NCBI GenBank assembly: GCA_026986255.1
Contig: JALSOX010000025.1
Coordinates: 1 to 64,000, forward strand
Length of the DNA stretch: 64,000 bases
Direction of reading: 5' to 3'
Source of the DNA: Desulfurococcales archaeon
GTDB lineage: Archaea > Thermoproteota > Thermoprotei_A > Sulfolobales > NBVN01
The notes under the pieces were generated by a model, which was given only the letters and a program-made list of their open reading frames with translations, made no database searches and was not told the origin of the DNA. A program made the position numbers and the translations under genes. Shown here in pieces: positions 35,025 to 42,600 of this stretch (position 1 is its first letter; each line of letters opens with the position of its first letter).

Positions 35025-35527
35025 CCCAGAGCATACTCGCCCTTAGAGCCCGAGGGGGAAACAAGGATTACCAGTATTGGTTGTGTGCCGGAGGAGGGGG
35101 TTGGTAAAGTTACAGTGATTTCGGCTTTCTCTCCCGGCGCTAGGTAGTCCCCAGAAGAAAGGCTTCGAGTCGTGTTGCCGACATATATCGCGTCAAGCAA
35201 CCAGCCAGGGTTGCTGCCGTAGTTCAGTAGGTATGTCTCTGTCTCGTTAAGCGTGTTAACGTACCTGACCACTACCTGCATTGCTGTTAATGGGATTAGA
35301 GACACGCCCCTTACCGTGAAGTTTATCCTCAACGCCGTTGAGTTTACGATCGTTCCATTAAGTACGAGTATCATCTGATGGGCGGCTAGGGCCTCCTTCT
35401 CCAAGCTAGCGGTTGCTTGATTATGCAGTACAAGTACTGCAGTAACTATTAGTGAGACGCCCGCAACTATTAATGACATGAGCACGAACGCGACTATAGC
35501 TCCAGTTATCGTTACTTCGCTTGGCAT
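35021..35527 (-). CDS. flaF: Archaellum stator protein FlaF/ArlF
   Basis: Pseudoperiplasmic stator component that binds the S-layer. It has 168 residues: one N-terminal membrane helix (ITGAIVAFVLMSLIVAGVSLIVTAVLVL) and an extracellular beta-sandwich with NxT/S sites (NGT, NST, NFT, NTT) suggesting N-glycosylation. It is followed by flaH and preceded by flaG, 6 bases apart. Confidence 0.88.
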   Translation of the reverse strand: MPSEVTITGAIVAFVLMSLIVAGVSLIVTAVLVLHNQATASLEKEALAAHQMILVLNGTIVNSTALRINFTVRGVSLIPLTAMQVVVRYVNTLNETETYLLNYGSNPGWLLDAIYVGNTTRSLSSGDYLAPGEKAEITVTLPTPSSGTQPILVILVSPSGSKGEYALG

Positions 35528-35533
35528 GGTTTG

Positions 35534-36022
35534 TCACCCTGGCAACACCTCCTCAGCATACGCGCCGGACGGGAGAACAACCTTCACCTCGACAGCCCCT
35601 AAGCCCGTGGTATTGTATGGAACCTTAATCACGATAGTTTCCCCGGGATCCCAGACGTTATCACCATCCAGATCAACGATGTTTGCGGTTGTTGATGATA
35701 CAACGCTCGATATCAGGAACATCCTGGGGTATCCATTGTATGGTCCTATGTACACCTCTGACCTATTGTAGAGATCCGTCTCCGATATCTCAATACCTCC
35801 GACATTCTTTACATATATTACGTACTCGCCCTGCGTTTGATTGTAAAACCCAGCCACTATCTTAATGTTGGTTTGCAACTCCTCCAGCTTACTGTTTATT
35901 ACGTTAGACAGTACGCTATTGACATACCCCATTCTACCTATAACGTAAGCTGCGAATATTGACGCTAGTATCACACCCACTATCGTTAGGATAGCGTGCA
36001 CTATCGCTGTCGACTCGCCCAT
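35534..36022 (-). CDS. flaG: Archaellum stator protein FlaG/ArlG
   Basis: Partner of FlaF at the S-layer. It has 162 residues: a single N-terminal helix (STAIVHAILTIVGVILASIFAAYVIGRMG) and a beta domain with KIVAGFYNQTQGEYVIYVKNVGGIEIS and a DLDGDNVWDPGE acidic loop that could bind a metal ion. It lies in the fixed crenarchaeal order flaG-flaF-flaH-flaI-flaJ. Confidence 0.88.
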   Translation of the reverse strand: MGESTAIVHAILTIVGVILASIFAAYVIGRMGYVNSVLSNVINSKLEELQTNIKIVAGFYNQTQGEYVIYVKNVGGIEISETDLYNRSEVYIGPYNGYPRMFLISSVVSSTTANIVDLDGDNVWDPGETIVIKVPYNTTGLGAVEVKVVLPSGAYAEEVLPG

Positions 36023-36032
36023 TCATGATCCC

Positions 36033-36779
36033 TCAGCCCGCCTTATTGGTGGGGGGCTCTCCCGGGTGACCGCGGGGCCCATCACCACCCCTGGAAGGAG
36101 TTTTCCTCACGAGGTTCTCGGCAATTACCCGTAACGCCTCCTCCTCTAGAGCCTCATCGTTTATGCCTAAGCCCTTAGCGAGTATCGTCATGAGGAGTAT
36201 CTGCTCCTCAGGCCCTAATCCACTAGCATAGCCCTCGTTAATGGCCCTGAGAACATTCTTAACTAAGTCAGCATCTTCCCTAGTTATTAGCCTAAGGCCT
36301 ACAAAGATCTCTATGTAGCGCTCGAGTAGTTCAGGCGGCACCCTACCCCTTAAGTTGAACACAACACGCATTAACCGCATTATTCTTCGTAACCTATTCT
36401 CGGCGCTGGGAGCCGAGCGTGTCGCTCTCGGCGATACATAACCCACTAGGCTTTCCAGATTACCTCTTTCCTCAGATGACGTGGTGCCCGGCGTGCTTGC
36501 TGTGGTTTCAGAAACTAACTCGCTATCAGTACTGCTCGATACGTTGTTTCCCTCGCTTCTCCTTTCCGTGGGACTACTTAATGGTATGGTCTCCACCTTA
36601 GCTCTGTAATTGCTAGTTCCTTCAACACTCTCACCACTATACGTCAGCCTATTTAGAGGGTTCGTCAGTTCAGTAACGGTTTCCCTAAGCTCCATTACCG
36701 CCTCCTTCAGAGCCTCAACTAATTGACTTAGATCCTCATCCCTTCTCGCCTTAGTTTCTACTTTACTTGCCTCACTCAT
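36033..36779 (-). CDS. Soluble archaellum-operon protein in the FlaX/FlaD-E position
   Basis: 248 residues from the ATG at 36779 (MSEASKVETKARR), after AAGGGGGTGG. An N-terminal coiled-coil helix (DLSQLVEALKEAVMELRETVTEL) is followed by about 80 residues of Ser/Thr/Glu-rich linker. A C-terminal helical domain (RRIMRLMRVVFNLRGRVPPELLERYIEIFVGLRLITREDADLVKNVLRAINEGYASGLGPEEQ) follows, then a Gly/Pro/Arg tail. The C-terminal domain recalls FlaD/E modules (short helix, then L-I-T/S-x-E-x). There is no membrane helix, unlike FlaX of Sulfolobus. It is probably a cytoplasmic motor-ring or chemotaxis-adaptor part. Assignment is inference. Confidence 0.6.
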   Translation of the reverse strand: MSEASKVETKARRDEDLSQLVEALKEAVMELRETVTELTNPLNRLTYSGESVEGTSNYRAKVETIPLSSPTERRSEGNNVSSSTDSELVSETTASTPGTTSSEERGNLESLVGYVSPRATRSAPSAENRLRRIMRLMRVVFNLRGRVPPELLERYIEIFVGLRLITREDADLVKNVLRAINEGYASGLGPEEQILLMTILAKGLGINDEALEEEALRVIAENLVRKTPSRGGDGPRGHPGEPPTNKAG

Positions 36780-36892
36780 CGAGACCACCCCCTTCTCATT
36801 TTCCTTCCCATACGACCACCTCTGCACAAGGAAGCGGAGCAGTTTCCGTACACTAAACCTGCAGACGACGCACCTACAGGGCCATACCTCAT
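36776..36892 (-). CDS. Possible 38-residue ORF inside the archaellum operon
   Basis: ATG at 36892 preceded by TTGAGGACTT; it encodes MRYGPVGASSAGLVYG..., rich in Gly, Ser and Arg, and its stop overlaps the next start (ATGA). It fills the gap between the two-helix gene and the FlaX/FlaD-E-like gene. It could also be non-coding or the remnant of a longer chain. Weak support. Confidence 0.25.
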   Translation of the reverse strand: MRYGPVGASSAGLVYGNCSASLCRGGRMGRKMRRGWSR

Positions 36893-36903
36893 CAATGAAG
36901 TCC

Positions 36904-37161
36904 TCAATTGCTTCTCACCCCCTTTACGAGGCCTTTCATTGCTACTAGAGAAAAGTGCAAGAGTATCCCAGCAATTAGTGATGCCCCTAGGAGCTTCCAG
37001 TATGGCAGTGATTGATGTAGATATACTATAATGTGGTATATCGTTAAAGCTAGCACGGCTACACATACAACGGAAAAAATAAGTACAAAGCAAATTATGT
37101 TGGATAACTTAAGCTTCAGATAAAAATCACCTTTTATTTTCCTATTTACACTTATGATCAT
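36904..37161 (-). CDS. Small two-helix membrane protein in the archaellum operon
   Basis: 85 residues with two hydrophobic segments (about 20-46, IICFVLIFSVVCVAVLALTIYHIIVYL, and 54-74, WKLLGASLIAGILLHFSLVAM). A positive N terminus (NRKIKGDFYLKLK) suggests that both ends are cytoplasmic. It starts 12 bases after the flaB stop, whose TGA lies within its ribosome binding site GGTGAGGTAGGG. No known family recognised. It occupies the place of the FlaX membrane part. Confidence 0.65.
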   Translation of the reverse strand: MIISVNRKIKGDFYLKLKLSNIICFVLIFSVVCVAVLALTIYHIIVYLHQSLPYWKLLGASLIAGILLHFSLVAMKGLVKGVRSN

Positions 37162-37172
37162 TTTACCCTACC

Positions 37173-37883
37173 TCACCCGAGCGTTATGACCGAGTTTGCT
37201 GGTAGCGTTGCAGGCATTGTACGGTCGATCGTCAGAGGCGCGCCAGCAGGTGGCCTTACCTCAATACTTATTGATGCGTACGATCCCAGAGCATAGTTGC
37301 TTGGTAGGTACACTATAACTAGTGCCTTCTCGCCGTTCTGGAGCACCGTATCAGGCTTTACGTCCTTTATGAATACTACATATACCACGGGGCCAGACGG
37401 GTTCGTCTTACTTATGTAGTCAGCTATAGCTGTTAGGTTATTTATCTGCGTTGCGCTCAGATTAGCCGTTATGTCATATGTGCCATTAGTATTCGACAGG
37501 TATACCTTACTTCCATCAACGTATATTGCTCCAGCATACGCATTCTCTAGGGCTATATTCTCATCAGCTATCAACACCGATATTGACGTCCTGTTAACCC
37601 CTAGATCTACGGCTTGCTTCCCTGGCGCTAACTTAACAGGTACAGCTATTAAGTCGACTTTGCTGTTAGCGCTGACCAGGGCTGCAGTACTGCCGTCCAC
37701 CTGCAGTGCTGAGGTGGCTCCTTCTAAGCCTGTCTGTATTGCTTCCTTAGCTTTCTGGGTTGTGAACATACCCATGTTTAGTACTACGAACGCTAGCGCC
37801 GCCGCCACGACTACGAACGCTATCATGACGATGGCGGCTTCGATACCGGTTATGCCTTTCTTTGACTTCCTCCTGAGGTTCAT
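37173..37883 (-). CDS. flaB: Archaellin (filament protein) FlaB/ArlB
   Basis: Structural subunit of the archaellum. From the ATG at 37883 (GAGGTG 10 bases upstream), 236 residues begin MNLRRKSKKGITGIEAAIVMI. This is a class III signal peptide with cleavage after KKG, followed by the hydrophobic assembly helix ITGIEAAIVMIAFVVVAAAL. The rest is a Val/Ala/Thr-rich beta domain. The upstream in-frame ATG (37934) would overlap the TATA element and is rejected. Its processing enzyme is encoded at 51226. Confidence 0.93.
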   Translation of the reverse strand: MNLRRKSKKGITGIEAAIVMIAFVVVAAALAFVVLNMGMFTTQKAKEAIQTGLEGATSALQVDGSTAALVSANSKVDLIAVPVKLAPGKQAVDLGVNRTSISVLIADENIALENAYAGAIYVDGSKVYLSNTNGTYDITANLSATQINNLTAIADYISKTNPSGPVVYVVFIKDVKPDTVLQNGEKALVIVYLPSNYALGSYASISIEVRPPAGAPLTIDRTMPATLPANSVITLG

Positions 37884-37892
37884 GTTAGGTGT

Positions 37893-37906
37893 CACCTCAT
37901 GAGGTG
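37893..37906. repeat. 14-bp perfect palindrome at the flaB ribosome binding site
   Basis: CACCTCATGAGGTG spans the flaB leader, with GAGGTG serving as the ribosome binding site. A palindrome this close to the start could sequester the site in mRNA or bind a dimeric regulator; it may also be chance. Confidence 0.4.
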
Positions 37907-37922
37907 AGGCGAGTGCGTGTCG

Positions 37923-37930
37923 CTTATAAG
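37923..37930 (-). promoter_or_regulatory. TATA box of the archaellum operon
   Basis: CTTATAAG lies 40 bases upstream of the flaB ATG. Initiation about 25 bases downstream would leave a leader of about 15 nt carrying GAGGTG. The element directly abuts an inverted repeat (37933-37962). Confidence 0.7.
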
Positions 37931-37932
37931 GC

Positions 37933-37972
37933 ACGCACCGGTTCGGCGGTTCTACGGTGCGTCATAACCGCC
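37933..37972. promoter_or_regulatory. Nested inverted repeats upstream of the flaB TATA box
   Basis: ACGCACCG (37933-37940) is inverted as CGGTGCGT (37955-37962), 14-nt spacer. Interlaced with it, GGCGGTT (37945-37951) is inverted as AACCGCC (37966-37972), also a 14-nt spacer. The first repeat covers the BRE position next to the TATA box. Equal spacing suggests two binding sites on neighbouring helix faces for a dimeric regulator; the ArnR-like gene at 38512 is the obvious candidate. Confidence 0.5.
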
Positions 37973-38080
37973 TTGCGACTACGCGGAACGCCTAACTAAT
38001 CAAGGCATTACTCTGAGGACCGCGGAATGCTGACTCGCCTTTTTTAATGAATGCCTGCGACGTACTGGTAGGGGAGTGGG

Positions 38081-38455
38081 GTGGATGTACCTAAGGAATT
38101 CCTTGGCATGTTCGTTGACGGTAGGTTGATAGTTAATGCATGCTTGCTTAGCGATGGGAGCATGCTTGGGTGTCACGTAGGTGACGATAGTGAAGTGAGC
38201 TTTGTTTCGGCCTTAGCTGATAGGTTGCCGAGTCATCCAGGCTACGTTTACATGTTCTATAGGAGGCGGTCAGGATGGGTGTATTTTCTGGTTCCCTTAG
38301 CGAGGAGTATCTGGCTTCTTCTAAAGGCATCCTACGGGTACTTAGCTGAGAGACGTAGCATGCATGTTTTACTGGATACTTTAACGGAGATGTCTTACCG
38401 CATAGGCACTATACTGGAGAGGAGGTATTCAAAAACTTTTCTTCCAACGAACTAG
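38081..38455 (+). CDS. Unknown small protein divergent from the archaellum operon
   Basis: 124 residues starting with GTG at 38081 (MDVPKEFLGMFVDGRLIVNACLLSDGSMLGCHVGDDSEVS...). No membrane helix is clear; a hydrophobic stretch WVYFLVPLARSIWLLLKASYGYL lies near residues 67-89. The start FVDGRLIVNACLLSDGSMLGCHVGD with a following long helix resembles a roadblock/MglB-like layout, but I cannot confirm that. It lies between the archaellum promoter and the ArnR-like regulator, so a role in motility control is plausible. A TTTTTTAAT element lies about 35 bases upstream. Confidence 0.55.
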   Translation: MDVPKEFLGMFVDGRLIVNACLLSDGSMLGCHVGDDSEVSFVSALADRLPSHPGYVYMFYRRRSGWVYFLVPLARSIWLLLKASYGYLAERRSMHVLLDTLTEMSYRIGTILERRYSKTFLPTN

Positions 38456-38511
38456 TGATTCCATGAGTATTTCAACTATTAGCTACTTTTTACCGTAATA
38501 CGTAGGGAGGG

Positions 38512-39411
38512 ATGATGTGCGCGTTAGCACGAAAGAGTGGTGTATTACTTGCGAGCGGAATAGAGCTTTTAAGGGAGCTTGATTCAGTACTGGATTTCGC
38601 TAAGTCAACGATCCAGCTTGAACTAATACTGTACATGGGTAGTAAACCTAAAGGTATACGTGCTAGGGAAGCTGCACTAGCCCTAGGCATAAGGACTAAG
38701 TCCGTGTATGACGCGCTTACAAAGCTAATTTCTAAGGGTCTAGTGTTGCGTCGTCATGACGGAACATACGTTCTCACCGAGGAGGGGGATAAATTTGTTC
38801 GTAAGGTGCTTAAGTTACTGGGTGGAGGACAGCGTGAAGGTATCGATGCTTCATTGAGTGACGTCATTAACACTGATTACGGTAGGCAAACATCCTTTGA
38901 CGTCGCGAAGAATCTCTTAACGTTTAAGTACATTTACGATGCCTTACTAATCCTAGGTTTAACGGAGCGCAAGGAGATGTCGCTGAGTGAGCTCGCAAAA
39001 AGGCTTGGCGTTACGCCGGCAACCTTATCAAGCTACTTGGACATTGCTACGAGCAAGCACGGGAAACTAGGTTTCCTCAGGAAGGTGCTGAAGTCACGTG
39101 GAAATGGTAGGATGGATATCTACTACAGGTTAACTGAGGCTGGTTTACAGGAGGTTAGCAGGTTTGCGGAGTACCGGAAAATAAGGAACAGTAAGGTGCT
39201 CAAGACATTACTGAAGGTTACTAGTAGCTACAATATTTGGGGAGCCTTCACGAAACTCAGCATGGTGCTTAGCCTGTCAACAGCGTTGTTTAGCTTAGGT
39301 TACGCGCTAACGTCACTCAATCCCTTCCTATGGGTTGCTGAGTGTTTAGTTGCCTGCATGCTAGGTTTAACAATAGTGGTGAGTAGGGTTGCTTATTCCA
39401 TCGTAAGGTAA
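38512..39411 (+). CDS. Membrane-anchored winged-helix regulator, ArnR-like
   Basis: 299 residues. The first winged helix is at about residues 35-100 (LELILYMGSKPKGIRAREAALALGIRTKSVYDALTKLISKGLVLRR ... YVLTEEGDKF) and the second at about 140-215 (YIYDALLILGLTERKEMSLSELAKRLGVTPATLSSYLDI ... YYRLTEAGLQEV). Two membrane helices lie at the C terminus (about 241-262 and 268-292). This one-component layout matches ArnR/ArnR1, which activate flaB in Sulfolobus. It sits about 630 bases from the flaB start, divergently transcribed. ATG at 38512 or 38515. Confidence 0.7.
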   Translation: MMCALARKSGVLLASGIELLRELDSVLDFAKSTIQLELILYMGSKPKGIRAREAALALGIRTKSVYDALTKLISKGLVLRRHDGTYVLTEEGDKFVRKVLKLLGGGQREGIDASLSDVINTDYGRQTSFDVAKNLLTFKYIYDALLILGLTERKEMSLSELAKRLGVTPATLSSYLDIATSKHGKLGFLRKVLKSRGNGRMDIYYRLTEAGLQEVSRFAEYRKIRNSKVLKTLLKVTSSYNIWGAFTKLSMVLSLSTALFSLGYALTSLNPFLWVAECLVACMLGLTIVVSRVAYSIVR

Positions 39412-39839
39412 GTCACGTGTTCAGCGCAAAGGTTACTGCCCTCACACACCGTTACCCTACATGCCTTAATATTGCCCAGCATGCCTCTTCTAGATAAATA
39501 TTCGTTTAATCTCTGACATATATCTCTAGCTAGAGACTCAGCGGTGGGAGGACCATCAATATACGCTATCTTAACCTCGAAGGGTGCGATTATCTTGACC
39601 CTCGACGCGTCTTTCCTGTTGAGGAGTAGTCTGAAGTTATACTCCCGATCAATAATCTCCTTCACGACGTCGGAAAGAATTGTGAAGTCTATTACCCAGT
39701 TTTTCTCCGTTAACCTTCCTTCGATACAAACGTTAACTATGAATGTATGACCGTGTAGTAGTGGCGTACCGTTGACTGGGGTGGCGTGTGCGGCGTGGAA
39801 TTCTATGTTCTTTACGCACGTTACGTACTTACCTTGCAT
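39393..39839 (-). CDS. 6-pyruvoyl-tetrahydropterin synthase/QueD-like protein
   Basis: Pterin-fold enzyme for archaeosine/queuosine precursor (6-carboxy-tetrahydropterin) or tetrahydropterin synthesis. The zinc ligands are seen in IEFHAAHAT and LLHGHTFIVNV (His residues about 14, 18-ish, 30 and 32) and a late catalytic CEGSNLCAEH. The start is taken as the ATG at 39839, overlapping the Lrp gene by 11 bases; a GTG at 39863 is possible. The 3' end overlaps the convergent ArnR-like gene by 19 bases. Confidence 0.82.
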   Translation of the reverse strand: MQGKYVTCVKNIEFHAAHATPVNGTPLLHGHTFIVNVCIEGRLTEKNWVIDFTILSDVVKEIIDREYNFRLLLNRKDASRVKIIAPFEVKIAYIDGPPTAESLARDICQRLNEYLSRRGMLGNIKACRVTVCEGSNLCAEHVTYLTME

Positions 39840-40347
39840 ACTTTCTTTGTTCAATGGTATCACCCCTAGGCGGTATGGGTCTAGGTTTCTCCGGGAGTTT
39901 CTGTAGCACCATAAATGTTTCTGTGGACGCTACTTCCTCTATCTTTGATAGGTAGTTTAGGAGGAATTTGGAGAGCTCGGCCCAGTCGCGGATCCAGACC
40001 TTCAGCATTATGTCATACGTACCGGTAACTATACTCGCCTCCTCAACGTAGGGTAGGTCGTTTCTGGTGGAAGTATCTTCAAGTATTTTCCTGGCTATCT
40101 GCACCTGATCTAGCCTGGCGTAGATACCTCGTCTTATCCTTAGCATTATGTATGCAAGGTAGTTATAGCCGAGTTTCCACGGATTCACTACGGCGCTGTA
40201 CCCCAGGATAACGCCTTCATCTTTGAGTTTCTCCATTCTCTGCAATATCGTGGAGCGCGGCCTTTTGAGAATCCTTGCTAGCTCTGATGCTTTGAGGCGT
40301 GCATTCTCCTGTAACGCCTTAATTATCTTAATGTCTAGTTCATCCAT
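39829..40347 (-). CDS. Lrp/AsnC-family transcriptional regulator
   Basis: 172 residues. The N-terminal HTH is DIKIIKALQENARLKASELARILKRPRSTILQRMEKLKDEGVILGYSAVV, about residues 5-54. The C-terminal RAM-like ligand/oligomerisation domain includes VTGTYDIMLKVWIRDWAELSKFL. The final 20 residues are Pro/Arg-rich and unusual for the family. It overlaps QueD, so both may share a transcript. Confidence 0.88.
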   Translation of the reverse strand: MDELDIKIIKALQENARLKASELARILKRPRSTILQRMEKLKDEGVILGYSAVVNPWKLGYNYLAYIMLRIRRGIYARLDQVQIARKILEDTSTRNDLPYVEEASIVTGTYDIMLKVWIRDWAELSKFLLNYLSKIEEVASTETFMVLQKLPEKPRPIPPRGDTIEQRKYAR

Positions 40348-40438
40348 ATTCGCTCAGTCCTTTTGTTGTGTATCATTTTTGCTAATGAGTTTTCATGCAT
40401 GCTGTGGTAAGTGTTCTTGGTAAAGTTGCTTTCAATCA

Positions 40439-41647
40439 TTATGGCGCATCAGTTACGCCAGGGGGCTTGGGGAATGCTGTAGCCTCCCAAACGTACCTTA
40501 AGTTCAGTATGTACCTAGTCAGTCTCTCTATTCCTAATCCGAAACCGGCGGACGGTGCTAACCCGATCTTTAGTGCGTCAAGGAACCATGAGTACTTGCT
40601 TAGATCCTCCCCTAGCTCATTGAGTCTGGCGAGTACTTCCTCGTACCTGTACTCCCGTTCACCACCGTCCATTACCTCGCCAAAGCCTCCTGGGAGTATT
40701 AAATTGAAGTCCCGGTTATACCTGGGGTCTCGTGGGTCCCTTAGGTAATAGAATCCGCGGGACGCTGAGGGGAAGTTAACTATCCAGAAGGGCTCACTGA
40801 AATGCTTACTTATAGCTTCCTCCCCCTTCTGCGTGAGTTCCCCGTACTCTGGGGTGGGTTCGCCGAGGCTCCTCGCTAGTTGGGCAGCCTCCCTAAACGT
40901 TATTCTCTTAAAGGGCGGTGTGGGGCATTCAATGCCCGGGTTGAATTCCCTCACTATGCTTCCTGCCTCGCTCAACACATCCACACAGATCCTGCTAATT
41001 AGCCTCTCACCTAACCTCATCAATTCCTCCATGCTTGCCCCGACCTGCTCTAAGTCAAGCTGAGTGAACTCCACTAAGTGCCGCCACGTTGCGGCGTTCT
41101 CAGGTGGTTCCTCCCTAACGTTCCTAGCGATGAAGTACACCTTCCCTAGGGCTGACGCGGCTACCTGCTTAAACATTACTATGCTGGACATTAACTCGTA
41201 CTCCCGACCGTAAAGCACGGTCTTAAGCTTCCGTGCACCTCTAAGACCCGGGTCGCTCGCGGTGCTAATCACTGGCGGGAGCAACTCCGTGAAGCCCTCC
41301 TCCTCCAGAAACCGGCGTGCGGACTTCAGTATGACGTGTTGCACCTTCAGTACCTTCTGATACTTAGGGAGCCTTATAGCTAAGTAACTCCTCCTAGCAA
41401 AGGTAGCGGGTATCGACGGGTCAACATCCTCGTAAGGAGGTCTAACCATACCTCTATGCACAATCCTAACATCTTCCGCGACGACGCTACCGCCATCAAG
41501 GTTCGAAGCCTTAAGCCCCACAAACACCTCAACACCTGCATTGACACTCTCCTGAAGAAGTTTAGCAACCCGCGGATTCCTGACCTTAACCTTAACTTCC
41601 CTGTCTCCAATTCTAACCCTGAACGACTCAGTTCGCGATGCCGGCAT
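40439..41647 (-). CDS. AsnRS-related class II synthetase (asparagine synthetase A-like or AsnRS)
   Basis: Class II aminoacyl-tRNA-synthetase core of the Asp/Asn group. Motif 1 region is RFLEEEGFTELLPPVIS, motif 2 IARNVREEPPENAATWRHLVEFTQLDLE, and motif 3 GLAPSAGFGLGIERL near the C terminus. The first 85 residues (RVRIGDREVKVKVRNPRVAKLL...) are a short domain, smaller than a full OB anticodon-binding domain. Archaeal asparagine synthetases are AsnRS cores without that domain, so this could make asparagine from aspartate or charge tRNA-Asn. Start ATG 41647 is preferred to GTG 41680 because of GAGGTA upstream. Confidence 0.7.
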   Translation of the reverse strand: MPASRTESFRVRIGDREVKVKVRNPRVAKLLQESVNAGVEVFVGLKASNLDGGSVVAEDVRIVHRGMVRPPYEDVDPSIPATFARRSYLAIRLPKYQKVLKVQHVILKSARRFLEEEGFTELLPPVISTASDPGLRGARKLKTVLYGREYELMSSIVMFKQVAASALGKVYFIARNVREEPPENAATWRHLVEFTQLDLEQVGASMEELMRLGERLISRICVDVLSEAGSIVREFNPGIECPTPPFKRITFREAAQLARSLGEPTPEYGELTQKGEEAISKHFSEPFWIVNFPSASRGFYYLRDPRDPRYNRDFNLILPGGFGEVMDGGEREYRYEEVLARLNELGEDLSKYSWFLDALKIGLAPSAGFGLGIERLTRYILNLRYVWEATAFPKPPGVTDAP

Positions 41648-41680
41648 TACCCAACCTAATACCTCATTCACTGCCAGCAC

Positions 41681-42062
<382 letters not shown>

Positions 42063-42114
42063 CCAGTGGTAATTTGTTGTGAGGGGTTTATTAAGTTGTT
42101 TAAGTGAGGGCAGG

Positions 42115-42501
42115 TTAATCTAGAGTTGTGGAAGACCTGTCAGCGTACCCCACCTTGTACTTCTTAGGTCTTAACGTCCTTAGTATCACGTCGAATGCCG
42201 CCCACGGGTCTGTGTGAGCACCGCATGTGTATATATCTACGGTTGCGTAGGCGTACTCTACCCATGTGTGGACAGCTATGTGTGATTCATTGACTAGCGC
42301 TATTACTGATACTCCCCCTTTCTTCCCCCCAACTACCCACGACTTCAGCTCTATTAGGGTGGCCCCAGCGGCTTTGACAGCCTCGAGAACCGTTTCACGA
42401 AGTTTAGCTTCATCAGTAAGTATATTCCTGTCTATGCCATACATGTTGGCGTAGAGGTGTTTACCCACGACGATGTCGTTTTCGATGCTGATTTCTGCCA
42501 T
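42115..42501 (-). CDS. Pyruvoyl-dependent AdoMet or arginine decarboxylase
   Basis: Self-cleaving decarboxylase for polyamine synthesis. The ATG at 42501 (MAEISIENDIVVGKHLYANMYG) gives 128 residues. The processing site is ESHIAVHTWVEYAYATVDIYTCG (about residues 70-92), with the Ser that becomes the pyruvoyl group and the catalytic Cys. Crenarchaea carry two close paralogues, one specific for S-adenosylmethionine and one for arginine; the sequence alone does not let me decide. The usual TWPE is TWVE here. Confidence 0.85.
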   Translation of the reverse strand: MAEISIENDIVVGKHLYANMYGIDRNILTDEAKLRETVLEAVKAAGATLIELKSWVVGGKKGGVSVIALVNESHIAVHTWVEYAYATVDIYTCGAHTDPWAAFDVILRTLRPKKYKVGYADRSSTTLD

Positions 42502-42600
42502 GCTCCCACGCACTCTTGCATCAATTGCTCTAGAATATAGTGCCATATAAGCTTATCCCAAGTTTTTTCGTGGGTCTCTAGGGGAGCACTTACTTATTCA

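Noticed and set aside
37884..37934. Upstream ATG at 37934 as start of flaB
   Set aside because: It would include the TATA box in the coding region and add 17 residues before the class III signal peptide; the ATG at 37883 has a good ribosome binding site.
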